Shown here one piece after another: positions 9,183-19,800 of a DNA stretch of 64,000 nt (its first letter is position 1; each line of letters begins with the position of its first letter). Source of the stretch: an uncultured bacterium (lineage in GTDB: Bacteria; Actinomycetota; Coriobacteriia; Coriobacteriales; Coriobacteriaceae); the NCBI GenBank assembly GCA_905215065.1, contig CAJMOF010000007.1, forward strand, positions 1 through 64,000, given 5' to 3'. The notes beneath the pieces are model-generated. The model saw only the letters and a list, made by a program, of their open reading frames with translations. It did not search any database and was not told where the DNA came from. Made by a program: the position numbers and the translations under genes.

Positions 9183-12100
9183 ATGGATCTTTCGACTTTG
9201 ATGCCGCAACAACTGCAAGTCGTCAAAACGCTCGACCGCCCGCTGTTTGTCTCGGCAGGTGCCGGCTCGGGCAAGACCTTTACCCTCACGCGCCGCATCG
9301 TCTACGCGCTCTCGCCCGAATCCGGTCCGTTCGTTGAGCATCTGGATCAGGTGCTCGCCATTACCTTTACCAAAGACGCCGCGGCCGAGATCCGTGACCG
9401 TGTGCGCCGCGCGCTCATCGACGAGGGCATGGACGAGGAAGCCCTGACCGTCGACGATGCGTGGATCTCGACCATTCACGGCATGTGCTCGCGTATCCTG
9501 CGCGCACATGCGTTGGAGCTGGGCATCGATCCCGAGTTCACGGTGCTCACCGATACCGACGAGCTTATGGACCAGGCTGTTGAGCATGTGCTGGCCCGCG
9601 CGACGGCGCCCGATGCCGCCCCCGAGCTCGCCGCTTCGCTTAAGGCCCTCTACGCTTGGTATCCCATGGCGGGCGAGGGTGGGCCGTTTGGCGCCGGTAC
9701 CACCATTAAAGGACTGGTGCGCGACCTGCTGGAGCTATCGAGCCAGCTGCCGGGCGGCATGGACGATGTGTGCGTGGCGCGCGGCCAGGCTGACACCTCG
9801 GCGCTTGCCGACGCCTATCGCGCGGCGTTGGGTGCGAGCAAGGCCGCGACCGAAAAGGCACAGGTGGCACTCGACGCCATCGACGCGTTTGAGGCGAGTG
9901 GCAAAACCATGGAGGATGCGGCGCGACTCATGATGTCGTGCAGCATGCCTCGGGCGAGCAAGGCGTTTTCTAAGGAGCAGGTGGAGCTACTCAAGGCCGA
10001 GGCTGCCGATGCGTTTATCAATATCGTGCTGGCCTGCGGTGCCCCCGCGCTCGATGCGCTGGTGGGCCTGGCCCGTTCCGTGGAGGCTGAGTATCGCGCA
10101 CTGAAGGCTGCCCAGTCCGCCCTCGATAATAACGACCTGCTCCGCATGGCATACGAGGCGCTGCGCGACTACCCGGCCATTCGAGCGGCCTATGAGGGAC
10201 GCTTTAAGATGGTCATGATCGACGAGTTCCAGGATACCGACCAGATGCAGGTCGATTTGATCCGTTACCTGACGGGTGCGGGGGAGCGCGCGCTGTGCAC
10301 CGTGGGCGATGCGCAGCAGTCCATCTATCGCTTTCGTGGGGCAGAGGTCGAGGTGTTCCGTCGCCAGGAGCGCAAGGTAGGCTCCTCTGCTGCGCCCGAG
10401 ACCTCCGTCGCATCCGATGCCCCTGCCGGCGAGCTCGTCAAGCTCGTGCGCAACTTCCGCAGCCACGACGAGGTGCTGCGCTATGTGGCACGCGTCTTTG
10501 ACGGCGATACCGGTGGTTTGATGCAGGGGTTCTTGGATCTTGAGCCGAGTGACGATCGCGAGGACAAGCTCAAGGCAAAGGCTTCGCGCCGCCAGGCGCT
10601 GCTCGTTGCCGGCGGCAGCACCCAGGAGCGAACGCAGGCGAAAGCTCGTGCGATTGCGGAGCGGTTCCAAGCGCTCGTTAAAGCGGGCCAGCCCCAGGGC
10701 GGCATGGTGCTGCTGCTGGGCCGCATGACCAACGCCGACGTCTACGCCCAGGCCTTCCGCGACCAGGGGCTCGACTGCGTGATCGCAGGCGGTTCGGTCT
10801 TTGCCCAGGCTGCCGAGGTCCAAACGGTGCGTGCCCTGGTGTGCGCGCTTGCTAACCCGGCCGATACGGCGCAGGGTCTTATGCCGCTGCTGGCCTCACC
10901 GATGTTTGCGCTCGGCGCTCAGGAATTCCTGGCGCTGGCGACCAAGCTGGACGAGCAGACGGGGGAGACGTCGCGCCGCAACATCGATGCGGGCATCATG
11001 AGCGATTCCGATGTGCCCGGCTTGCAGGGCTTGCCACTGGTGACGCGCGCCCGCGGGGTGCTGCGCTATGCGCTGCGCCGCGTGGGACGTGATTCGTTCG
11101 CCAACATCGCGCGCGACGTGGTCAATGCTTCCGGCTGGTTCGTGCGACTGGCGAAGCGCGGCCCCGAGGGCAAGGCCATTGCCGCCAACGTGCTCAAGGC
11201 GCTCGACGCCGTGGCCGAGGCGGAGGCCGAGTTCGGCAACTCGCCGCGTTCCATCGCGCTGGCCTTCGACCGCTTTTTGGCGGGCAAGGAAGCCCCGGGT
11301 GCCCTCAACGAGGAGGGCGACGGCGCGGTACGCATCATGACGGTGCACGCCTCCAAGGGTCTGGAATATCCGGTCGTGGCGGTCGCCGAGTGTTTTGGCG
11401 TGCGCAAATCGTCCGGTGCGGCACAGATGGGTCGCGTCGACGGCGGGGCGCAGGTCGTGGCGCTGCCGGCACGCTTCGACGGCGTTAAGCTCGCCGACGG
11501 AACCTTTGTGAAGGGCGACGACGTCAAAAAGCAGTTTGAGCATGCGTTTAAGGGCAAGGGCACGTCGCTGTGGCTGCCGCCGGAGCTCATGGAGGACGTC
11601 TGTGCGACGGGTTCTCCCGCCGAGGCATTCGTTCGCCTGCGCAACGATGACCTGCGGCTCTCGCTCGAGGAGCGGGCCCGCTTGCTCTACGTCGCCATGA
11701 CGCGAGCGCGCGAGTTGGTCATTCTGGCGATGGATGCCGGCGTGAGCCGCGGCAAGCTGTGCGCGCCGACCTTCGATGTCGAGACCGATCTGACCTACGA
11801 CGTGCTGCGTCGTATTCTGCCGACGGACGGCCTGGACATGCCGCAGCTCGATGCCGACCGTTTGGTGTTCGACAACTCCCAGCCGGGCGACTACGAGCTC
11901 ATCTCGCTGGCTGACTTTGCTTTTGGCGAGCAGTCGTTTGAGGCCAATGCTTCGCTTGATGCCGAAGGCAGGCTTGTCCGCGGCGATGCGGAGCCGGAGG
12001 GTGCCGGTGCGGATGCCCGCGCCGCCGTTCCCGGTCCTGCCGACCCCGAGCCCGATGCGTTTGAGCTCGTGTATCCCCAGGCGGTGGGCGTGCGCATGGG

Positions 12101-12815
12101 CACCTGCCCGTATCCGGCGCGCGATTCGTACAGCTACTCGTCAATTGCCGCGGCGCTGCATGCCGAGGCCGAGGACCGTGCCGCCGAGACGCGCGTGCCC
12201 ATGGACGAGGCTGGCGATGATGCGGAGTCGGATGGCTCGGAGATGACGGATGCAGACGTGGCCGCCGTTGAGCCTGCCGGCAACCCCATGGCGCTGGGCT
12301 CGGCGTTCCATGCCGCCTGCCAGTGGCTGATCGAGATGGGTGCCGATGAGCTGCCCGCTGAGCGTGCCGATGCGCTAGCGCGTCTGTGGCGCCTGACGCC
12401 GGAGCAGCGCGAACGCTTCGACGTCGCCCTGGACCGCTGGCTCAAGTCGGCTGTTCGTGCCGACCTGCTCGCGTGGCCGTGCGTTCGTGCCGAGGTACCA
12501 TTCTTCTCGCTGGGTTGCGAAGACGAGGACATTGCCCGCTACGGTGCATATGCCGAGGGCGCCATCGATGCACTGGCCACCGACCCGGCCGATCCGTCGC
12601 GCGCGCTGGTCATCGACTACAAGACGGGTGGCACGCCGGACGAGACGCCGGAGGAGCTGCAGGAGAAACACGCCTTGCAGGCGCGCGTTTACGCCGACGT
12701 TCTGCACAAGGCGGGCTTTGAGGCCGTGACCGTCAAGTTCGTTCGCGTGGAGCAGGCGAATCCAACCATCTTCGTCGAACCCGCCGAGCCTCAGGTAGTC
12801 ACCTACAACCTCTAG
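9183..12815 (+). CDS. addA: UvrD/AddA-like ATP-dependent helicase-nuclease
   Basis: A 1210-residue SF1 helicase with a C-terminal nuclease, typical of AddA. It unwinds and resects DNA ends with the AddB-like product encoded just upstream. The Walker A motif SAGAGSGKT is at about 24-32, the DExx box MIDEFQDTDQMQ at about 345-356, a motif IV-VI region includes TVHASKGLEYPVV at about 720-732, and VAMTRARE follows. The nuclease motif LVIDYKTGG is at about 1141-1149. AAGGAGGGACG precedes the ATG by a good distance, and the gap to addB is 3 bp, so translation is likely coupled. An acidic, Ala-rich stretch at about 940-1035 separates helicase and nuclease. A palindromic repeat follows the stop. Confidence 0.9.
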   Translation: MDLSTLMPQQLQVVKTLDRPLFVSAGAGSGKTFTLTRRIVYALSPESGPFVEHLDQVLAITFTKDAAAEIRDRVRRALIDEGMDEEALTVDDAWISTIHGMCSRILRAHALELGIDPEFTVLTDTDELMDQAVEHVLARATAPDAAPELAASLKALYAWYPMAGEGGPFGAGTTIKGLVRDLLELSSQLPGGMDDVCVARGQADTSALADAYRAALGASKAATEKAQVALDAIDAFEASGKTMEDAARLMMSCSMPRASKAFSKEQVELLKAEAADAFINIVLACGAPALDALVGLARSVEAEYRALKAAQSALDNNDLLRMAYEALRDYPAIRAAYEGRFKMVMIDEFQDTDQMQVDLIRYLTGAGERALCTVGDAQQSIYRFRGAEVEVFRRQERKVGSSAAPETSVASDAPAGELVKLVRNFRSHDEVLRYVARVFDGDTGGLMQGFLDLEPSDDREDKLKAKASRRQALLVAGGSTQERTQAKARAIAERFQALVKAGQPQGGMVLLLGRMTNADVYAQAFRDQGLDCVIAGGSVFAQAAEVQTVRALVCALANPADTAQGLMPLLASPMFALGAQEFLALATKLDEQTGETSRRNIDAGIMSDSDVPGLQGLPLVTRARGVLRYALRRVGRDSFANIARDVVNASGWFVRLAKRGPEGKAIAANVLKALDAVAEAEAEFGNSPRSIALAFDRFLAGKEAPGALNEEGDGAVRIMTVHASKGLEYPVVAVAECFGVRKSSGAAQMGRVDGGAQVVALPARFDGVKLADGTFVKGDDVKKQFEHAFKGKGTSLWLPPELMEDVCATGSPAEAFVRLRNDDLRLSLEERARLLYVAMTRARELVILAMDAGVSRGKLCAPTFDVETDLTYDVLRRILPTDGLDMPQLDADRLVFDNSQPGDYELISLADFAFGEQSFEANASLDAEGRLVRGDAEPEGAGADARAAVPGPADPEPDAFELVYPQAVGVRMGTCPYPARDSYSYSSIAAALHAEAEDRAAETRVPMDEAGDDAESDGSEMTDADVAAVEPAGNPMALGSAFHAACQWLIEMGADELPAERADALARLWRLTPEQRERFDVALDRWLKSAVRADLLAWPCVRAEVPFFSLGCEDEDIARYGAYAEGAIDALATDPADPSRALVIDYKTGGTPDETPEELQEKHALQARVYADVLHKAGFEAVTVKFVRVEQANPTIFVEPAEPQVVTYNL

Positions 12816-12849
12816 CTCAACCGGAGCTGCCCACGCCCCATCCCCCAAT

Positions 12850-12917
12850 AACTTGCGGTGGAATACGGACTGTTTTGGCCAAAAAAGCCGCCAAACAGTC
12901 CGCATTTCACCGCAACT
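12850..12917. repeat. Palindromic intergenic repeat, copy 2 (GCGGTGAAAT type)
   Basis: The arms (ACTTGCGGTGGAATACGGAC and its inverse) pair with a few mismatches around CAAAAAA. It is recognisably the same family as 1692-1760, with AGGGACTG replaced by CGGACTG. Located 34 bp after addA, it may also act as its terminator, though no T run follows. A TAAAAT box at 12972-12977 farther right is a candidate -10 for dnaE. Confidence 0.85.
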
Positions 12918-13016
12918 GCAAGAGGAGCCGTGTGGGTTTGGCTAGGTTCGGGTGCCGTCCGCGCCGTGCGGTAAAATCGTTCAGTCAGAACACGAACCCG
13001 CATCGGAGCTCATCAC

Positions 13017-16000
13017 ATGGCATTCGTCCATCTGCACAACCACACCGTTTTCTCCATGCTCGACGGCGCAACCCGTATCCAGGATATGGTCAACCGTGCC
13101 GTTGAGCTGGGCATGCCCGCCGTGGCCATTACCGACCACGGCTACATGTATGGCGTACCCGACCTGGCGCTGGCCTGCGACGCCGTCAACCACAACACGC
13201 CCGAGTACAAAACCTGGAGCCACGACAAGGCCTTCTTGGAAAAGGACCGCCGCGACGAGCTGGTGGAGCCCGATCCCGAGTCCAGCCCGCGCGAGCATGC
13301 CCAGTATGTGAAGGACATGGCCATGTGGGACGAGAAGGGCAACATCGACGAGCTCAAGCCGCCTCTGGTCATCAAGCCCATCTTTGGCTGCGAGGTCTAC
13401 TTTACGCCGGACGAGACGCTCGCCCGCGACCATAAGCCCGAGCTCTACCACATGATCCTTCTGGCCAAGGACCAGGAGGGCTACGTCAACCTGATGCAGA
13501 CGGTCTCCGAGGCCGCCGTGCAGGGCTTTTATTACAAGCCGCGCGTGACGCTCGACAACCTGCGCCGCCACGCCAAGGGCATGATCTGCACGAGTGCCTG
13601 TATCGCCGGCATCATCCCCAAGTACATCGACCGCGGTGACATGGAGGGCGCCATCAAGTGGGCCGAAACCTTCCGCGACACCTTCGACCCCGGCGACTTT
13701 TATATCGAGATCCAGGAACACGGCATTACCACCGATAACGGCCTGACCGACGAGCAGATGGACCGCACGCTCATCGACATCGCCAAACAGGTGGGCGTCA
13801 AGGTCATCGCCACCAACGACTTCCACTACCTGCGCCGCGAGGACGCGCCGGTGCAGGACGTCATCATGTGTATTGGCATGAACGCCAAGGTCGATGACCC
13901 CAACCGCATGCGCATGACCGGCTCGGAGTTTTACATGAAGACCGAGGAGGAGATGCGGGCGATGTTCCCGTATTGCCCCGAGGCCTGCGACAACACGCTC
14001 GAGATCGCCGACAAGTGCTACGTTGAGCTGGACTGGGACTCCATCATCCTGCCGCGCTTCCCGTTGCTCGATCCCGGCGAGACGCACGAGAGCCAGTTCC
14101 GCCGCGAGTGCGAGAAGGGCCTGCGCCAGCACTACGGTGACGACTGGGCCACGCGCGAGATCGGTGGCGTCAACATCAAAGAGCGCTTTGAGTACGAATA
14201 CAAGGTCATCTGCGACAAGGGCTTTGCCGCCTACTTTTTGATCGTCGCCGAGTACGTGCAATGGGCCAAGGACAACGGCATCGGCGTCGGCCCCGGCCGA
14301 GGCTCGGCCGCCGGCGCTATCGTCGCCTACGCCATGAACATCACCGCGTTCGACCCGCTCGAGAACGGTCTGATGTTCGAGAGGTTCCTGTCCCCGCAGC
14401 GTACCGAGATGCCCGATATCGATATGGACTTCGACGATGAGCGGCGCCTCGAGGTCGTGGAGCACGTTCGCCAGCTCTACGGCCCCGAGAAGGTCACCCA
14501 CGTCATCACCTACTCGACCATTAAGGCCAAGCAGGCTATTAACGACGCCGCGCGCGTCCTGGACTACCCGGTCTACATGGGCCAGCGCCTGTCCAAGATG
14601 GTCTCGAGCGATCCCAAGGTCAAGCTCAAGCAGGTGCTCGAAAAGCAACCCGGCAAAGAGGATCTGTTTAACCCCGATTTTGCCGAGGCCTATAAAAAGG
14701 ACGACGACGCCCGCCGCATCATCGACACGGCGCTCTCGATTGAGGGCCTTACCCGTGGCGAGGGTGTGCACGCGTGCGCCGTTCTGATCTGCCGCGACCC
14801 CGTCAACGAGCACGTACCCACCAAGCTCGACACCAAGGGCGGCGTCGAGATTACCCAGTACGAGGGTCATACCGTTGCCGACATGGGCCTGCTCAAGATG
14901 GACTTCTTGGGCCTGCGCACGCTGACTGTTATCTCCAAGGCCAAGGCAAACATCAAAAAGAACTTCGGCATCGACATCAAAGAGGAAGAGATTCCTTTTG
15001 ACGACCCCGAGATCTTTAAGCTCATGGGTTCCGGCCACACCGCCGGCGTCTTCCAGGTCGAGTCCGCAGGCATGACGGCCACGATCAAGAACATGAAGCC
15101 CACCGAGTACAAGCACGTCGTAGCATTGATCGCCCTGTACCGCCCGGGCCCGCTGGGCGCCGGCATGGTTTCGTCCTACATCAACCGTATGAACGGCAAG
15201 GAGCCGGCGGTCTCCTACGACGACCGCCTGGACGACATCCTGGGCGAAACCTACGGCACCATGGTCTACCAGGAGCAGGTTATGCTCATCTCCGTCGAGA
15301 TGTGCGGCTTCTCCAAGGGCGAATCGGACTCGCGTATCCGTAAGCCCGTGGCTAAGAAGAAAATCAAGCTGCTCACGTCGACGGTGCTCCACTGGGAGGA
15401 TGGCTCCGACGAGACCACCTACGACCACTGGATGAACGGCGCCATCAAGAACAACTATACGCGCGAGGTTGCCCAGAAGATTTGGGACGATGTTCTCGAG
15501 TTCGCGTCCTACGCCTTCAACAAGTCGCACTCCGCCGGCTACGCCATTCTGGTTATGCAGACGGCGTGGCTCAAGGCGCACTATCCGCACGAGTACATGG
15601 CGGCCGTTCTGACGTCCTATACGGGCAAGACCGACAAGATCGTGCACTACGTCTCGGCATGCCGTCACGACGGCATCCCCGTGCTGTCGCCAGATGTCAA
15701 CGAGTCCGGTACCGAGTTCACGGCTACCAAGGAGGGCGTGCGCTTTGGTCTGGCCGGCATCCGCGGCGTGGGCACCGGCGTGGCGCAGGCGATTATCGCC
15801 GAGCGCGAGGCGGGCGGCCCGTTTAAGACGCTGCACGACTTTGTCGAGCGCGTGGACTCGAGCCAGGCCAACCGCCGCGTGATCGAATCGCTCATCAAGG
15901 CAGGCGCCTTCGACTCCACGGGGTATCCGCGTCGCCAGATGATGCACTTTGTGGACAAGAACAACCCCGAGAACATCATCGATGCCGCGGTAAAGCGCCA

Positions 16001-16820
16001 GAAGGATCGCGCGAGCGGCCAGACGTCGTTCTTCGATATGTTTGGCGACGTTGAGGGCTCGGGCTTTGAGGTGAGCGTGCCCGATCCGGATGGCCAGGAA
16101 TGGGACCGCCACCTCAAGTTGAGTCAGGAGAAGGAGGTTCTGGGCATCTATGTCTCGGACCACCCGCTGCGCCCGTTTGAGTATGCACTAGCCAAGGCGC
16201 GTGACTTCTCGTTCTCGCAGATCGACACCGGCTACGAAGTTCAGAATCCTACGGGCGGCACCATCAACCAGGAAATTCCCGAGGGCAAGGCGCTGTGGTG
16301 GGCCGGCATGGTCTCGAGCGTGTCCAAGCGCGTGACCAAAAACGGCGATCCCATGGGCATCGTGCAGCTCGAGGACATGGAAGGCGAGGCCACGGTCGTG
16401 GTGTTCCCCAAGACCTACAAGGAGGCCGAGGGGTATCTGTACGGCGAGGTCGATCCCGAGACCGGCGCACAGCTGTCCGATGCGTTTGTGCGCATTAAGG
16501 GCAAGCTTGAGCGCTCGGACCGCGGCGACCAGATCATCGCGCAGGAGATCGTGCCGCTGGAGCTCAACGAGGAGAACAACAAGCCCAAGGTGTTTGAGGT
16601 CATGGTGCCCAACAGCCGCTTTAGCCAGGGCAATATGGCGCGTCTTGCCACGGTGCTTACCGCCAACCCGGGCGGCGACCGCGTGGAGATCTTTATCGAG
16701 CAGGTGGACGGGCGCGTGCTACGTGCCGAGGTGCCGGCCAAGGTCAACGCGCGCTCGATTCCGCTGCTGGCCGAGGCAAAGGCGATTGTGGGTAACCAGG
16801 GTCGCGTGACGGTTATCTAA
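13017..16820 (+). CDS. dnaE: DNA polymerase III subunit alpha
   Basis: The 1267-residue replicative polymerase catalytic subunit. An N-terminal PHP domain begins with FVHLHNHTVFSMLDGA. The C-family palm carries GPGRGSAAGAIVAYA (about 422-436) and the catalytic aspartates in PDIDMDFDDERR (about 465-476). A helix-hairpin-helix region and an OB fold (about 1088-1165) follow. The length is at the upper end for DnaE1. The stretch after the RKPVAKKK motif is longer than in E. coli and reads TSTVLHWEDGSDETTYDHW, a lineage-type insertion. A CGGAG ribosome site lies 8 nt before the ATG. No intein or frameshift was seen. Confidence 0.97.
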   Translation: MAFVHLHNHTVFSMLDGATRIQDMVNRAVELGMPAVAITDHGYMYGVPDLALACDAVNHNTPEYKTWSHDKAFLEKDRRDELVEPDPESSPREHAQYVKDMAMWDEKGNIDELKPPLVIKPIFGCEVYFTPDETLARDHKPELYHMILLAKDQEGYVNLMQTVSEAAVQGFYYKPRVTLDNLRRHAKGMICTSACIAGIIPKYIDRGDMEGAIKWAETFRDTFDPGDFYIEIQEHGITTDNGLTDEQMDRTLIDIAKQVGVKVIATNDFHYLRREDAPVQDVIMCIGMNAKVDDPNRMRMTGSEFYMKTEEEMRAMFPYCPEACDNTLEIADKCYVELDWDSIILPRFPLLDPGETHESQFRRECEKGLRQHYGDDWATREIGGVNIKERFEYEYKVICDKGFAAYFLIVAEYVQWAKDNGIGVGPGRGSAAGAIVAYAMNITAFDPLENGLMFERFLSPQRTEMPDIDMDFDDERRLEVVEHVRQLYGPEKVTHVITYSTIKAKQAINDAARVLDYPVYMGQRLSKMVSSDPKVKLKQVLEKQPGKEDLFNPDFAEAYKKDDDARRIIDTALSIEGLTRGEGVHACAVLICRDPVNEHVPTKLDTKGGVEITQYEGHTVADMGLLKMDFLGLRTLTVISKAKANIKKNFGIDIKEEEIPFDDPEIFKLMGSGHTAGVFQVESAGMTATIKNMKPTEYKHVVALIALYRPGPLGAGMVSSYINRMNGKEPAVSYDDRLDDILGETYGTMVYQEQVMLISVEMCGFSKGESDSRIRKPVAKKKIKLLTSTVLHWEDGSDETTYDHWMNGAIKNNYTREVAQKIWDDVLEFASYAFNKSHSAGYAILVMQTAWLKAHYPHEYMAAVLTSYTGKTDKIVHYVSACRHDGIPVLSPDVNESGTEFTATKEGVRFGLAGIRGVGTGVAQAIIAEREAGGPFKTLHDFVERVDSSQANRRVIESLIKAGAFDSTGYPRRQMMHFVDKNNPENIIDAAVKRQKDRASGQTSFFDMFGDVEGSGFEVSVPDPDGQEWDRHLKLSQEKEVLGIYVSDHPLRPFEYALAKARDFSFSQIDTGYEVQNPTGGTINQEIPEGKALWWAGMVSSVSKRVTKNGDPMGIVQLEDMEGEATVVVFPKTYKEAEGYLYGEVDPETGAQLSDAFVRIKGKLERSDRGDQIIAQEIVPLELNEENNKPKVFEVMVPNSRFSQGNMARLATVLTANPGGDRVEIFIEQVDGRVLRAEVPAKVNARSIPLLAEAKAIVGNQGRVTVI

Positions 16821-16848
16821 GCTACCCCGGGTGAGATTGGAGGAAGTG

Positions 16849-19800
16849 ATGGCGCAGGGGACGTTTGTGCAGGCGCTTCGCAAAGAGGCGGCGTTGAGCG
16901 GCACCTTTATGAAGGGCCGCTCGCTCATGCTCAACGGCGCCGTGCTGTCGATTGAGGACAGCGGCTCGCGCTTCTCCAAAAACGTGACGGTTGAGGGCTC
17001 GGTGCGCGGCTCGCGCGGCGACCTGTACAAGACGCACGTGGCGCTCGATATGGACGAGCACGAGGTTATCGACTACGACTGCGACTGCCCCGCCGCATAC
17101 CGCTATCCCGGTATGTGCAAGCACGCCATCGCCACAGCGCTGGCGTACCTGGACACCAGCGGCATTGAGCCTGTTGAGGGGCTGCGCACGCCGGTTCGCA
17201 CGTTTACGGCGCAGCCGAAACAGCCCGCGCGTGCCGCGTCCGCCGCGCCGGCCGTCAACCCCAACTTTCCCTTCCCGGCGCCCGTCCCCACGAGCCCGAG
17301 CCTTGTGGCGGCGCTTTCCGATCTTTCGGACGCGCGCATGGATGAGCTGGCGAGCATGCGCCGTAAACTTGCCGGTGCCGTTGATCCCGACGCCCCCAAA
17401 GCGGCGTTGGAGCCCTCGTTGGTGCCGTACTACAATCCGCTGTTCGCTGACCGCTTTAGCTGGGCGCTCGAGTTCCGCATTCGCTGTGGATCGGTCTCCT
17501 ACGTGGTCAAGGACATCGACGGCATGGCCGATGCCTACGTGCGCGGCGGCACGTTCTCCTATGGCAAGAAGCTCACGTTTGTCCATTCACCTGAGGCCTT
17601 TGACGAAACATCGACAAAGCTGCTCAACCTTGTTGTGACGACAGTTGCCTATCTCGATGACATCACAAGCTCGCGTTCGGCGTCGTACGACTTTGCCCGC
17701 AGTGGTTTTGTTGCCGAGCGTCAGTTGCCGCTGTCCGAGCATAGCATCGTATATGTGCTGGACCTGCTGCGCGGCCAGACCATCTCCTTTGAGCCCGCCT
17801 GGTCGCGGGGGATGACGACGCATCGCACCTACGACGTGGCGGTTGAGCTGTCTCCGCAAGGGGAGGACGAGGCATCCGCTAAGCGCCCACCGCTGCTTGC
17901 CGCCAAAATCGCGCCGGCGGCTGGTGGTAGCTATGACCTGCGCCTGCCCGCCGATATGTATTGCTTTGCGTCGGGCGATGCCGCCTACTTGGTTGACACG
18001 CGCCGCGCGCGCCGTACCGACGCTGCATTTGCTCAGCATGCCGCACCTTTTTTGTCGCGCTTGCTGCCGTGCCGCACGCCCGCCCATATTGCCGCCGAGC
18101 AGGTGGGTGAGTTCTGCCGTATGGCGCTGCCCATTTTGCGCGACTACACCGACCTCACCGCGCCCGCCGCGCTCGATACCGTGGCACCCGAGCCGAGCTT
18201 TGCTATGGCGATCGGTGTCGACGATGGGCTCGTGACCTGCAAAATTACGGTTACCTACGGCGATTGGTCGGCGGATCTCTTTAGCCTGGGCGCTCCGGGC
18301 AGCCCCTTCGAAGAGCAGCGCCCCGGTGTGCCGCCCCGCGACGAGGTGGCGGAGTTTCGCGTTATGGATACGGCGGCCCTGTACTTCGATTTCTACGAGG
18401 GCGGTCTGGCATTTGAGGAGCGCGATGACGCCCGCTTGTTCTGCCTGCTGACCGAGGGCCTGTCCGCCCTGTCCGAACTGGGTGAGGTCATGCTCAGCGA
18501 CCGTCTGCGCCAGATCTCGGTCCGCCCCGCGCCCAAGCTCTCGGTTCGTGCGACCGTTAAGAGCAATCTGCTCGATGTCGAGCTGGGCGCGAGCGGGCTT
18601 TCGGCCGCGGACCTTGCCGTCTATCTCGATTCGTACAAGCGCCATCAAACGTTTGCGCGCCTTACGTCCGGCGACATCATTCGCCTGGACGAGGGAGCGC
18701 GCGCCGCGTTTGGCCTTGCCGAGGACCTGGGTGTCGATGCCGTCGACCTGCTCGACGGCGTGTCGCTTCCCGCGTCGAGCACCCTGTTCGTCGACAGCAT
18801 GCTCGCACGCACGCCGGCGCTCGAGGCCGATCGCGACGCTGCGTTCCGCCGTACCGTCGAGCGCCTGGACACGCTCGGCAAGATGGACTTTACGGTGCCG
18901 GCATCGCTCAAGGCAACGATGCGCGGCTACCAGGTCGACGGATACCAGTGGCTCGGCTCGCTTGAACACCTGGGCCTTGGCGGCATCTTGGCCGACGACA
19001 TGGGCCTGGGCAAAACGCTCCAGATGATTGCGCATATTCTGGCGCGCGTGGAGGCGGGGGACACCAAGCCCACGCTCGTGGTATGCCCGGCCTCACTCGT
19101 GTACAACTGGACTGCCGAGCTGGAGCGCTTTGCGCCCTCGCTCGATGTGTGCGCCATCGTGGGCGCCAAGGCACAGCGTCGCGTACAGATTGCCGGCGTG
19201 GCCGAGCATAACGTGGTCGTGACGTCGTATGACCTTATGCGCCGCGATATCGACGAGTATGTCGAGCAGGATTTTGCCCGCGTGGTGCTCGATGAGGCAC
19301 AGTACATTAAAAATCCGCTCACGCAGGTGGCGCGCGCCGCCAAGCGCCTGCCTGCCGGCGTGCGCTTTGCCCTGACGGGCACGCCCATCGAAAACCGCCT
19401 ATCCGAGCTCTGGAGCATCTTCGACTTTTTGATGCCGGGCCTGCTGGGTACGCGTGAATCGTTTGCAAAGCGCTTCGAAAGCCCGGTCGAGCATGCCGAG
19501 GGCGACAGTGCCGCCCGCCTGCAAGCGCTCGTGTCGCCGTTTGTGCTGCGCCGCGTAAAGGAAGACGTGGTGGCCGACCTGCCCGAGAAGATCGAGGATA
19601 CGGTCATGGCGCAGCTCACCGGCGAGCAGAGCAAGCTCTACCTGGCCAACCAGGACCGCATCGCCCAGCAGGTGCAGCACCGCGAGGCCGGGGAGTTTAA
19701 GAAGGACAAGCTCAAGGTACTTGCCGAGCTCACCAAGCTGCGCCAGATCTGCTGCGACCCGCGTCTACACTACGAGGATTACAAGGCGGGGAGCGCCAAG

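Noticed and set aside
14990..15440. Intein or insertion element inside dnaE because of its length
   Set aside because: No intein splice motifs; the extra residues after RKPVAKKK are short and look like a lineage-specific loop.
12981..16163. 1060-codon minus-strand open frame opposite dnaE
   Set aside because: Antisense shadow; dnaE on the plus strand has all conserved polymerase motifs.
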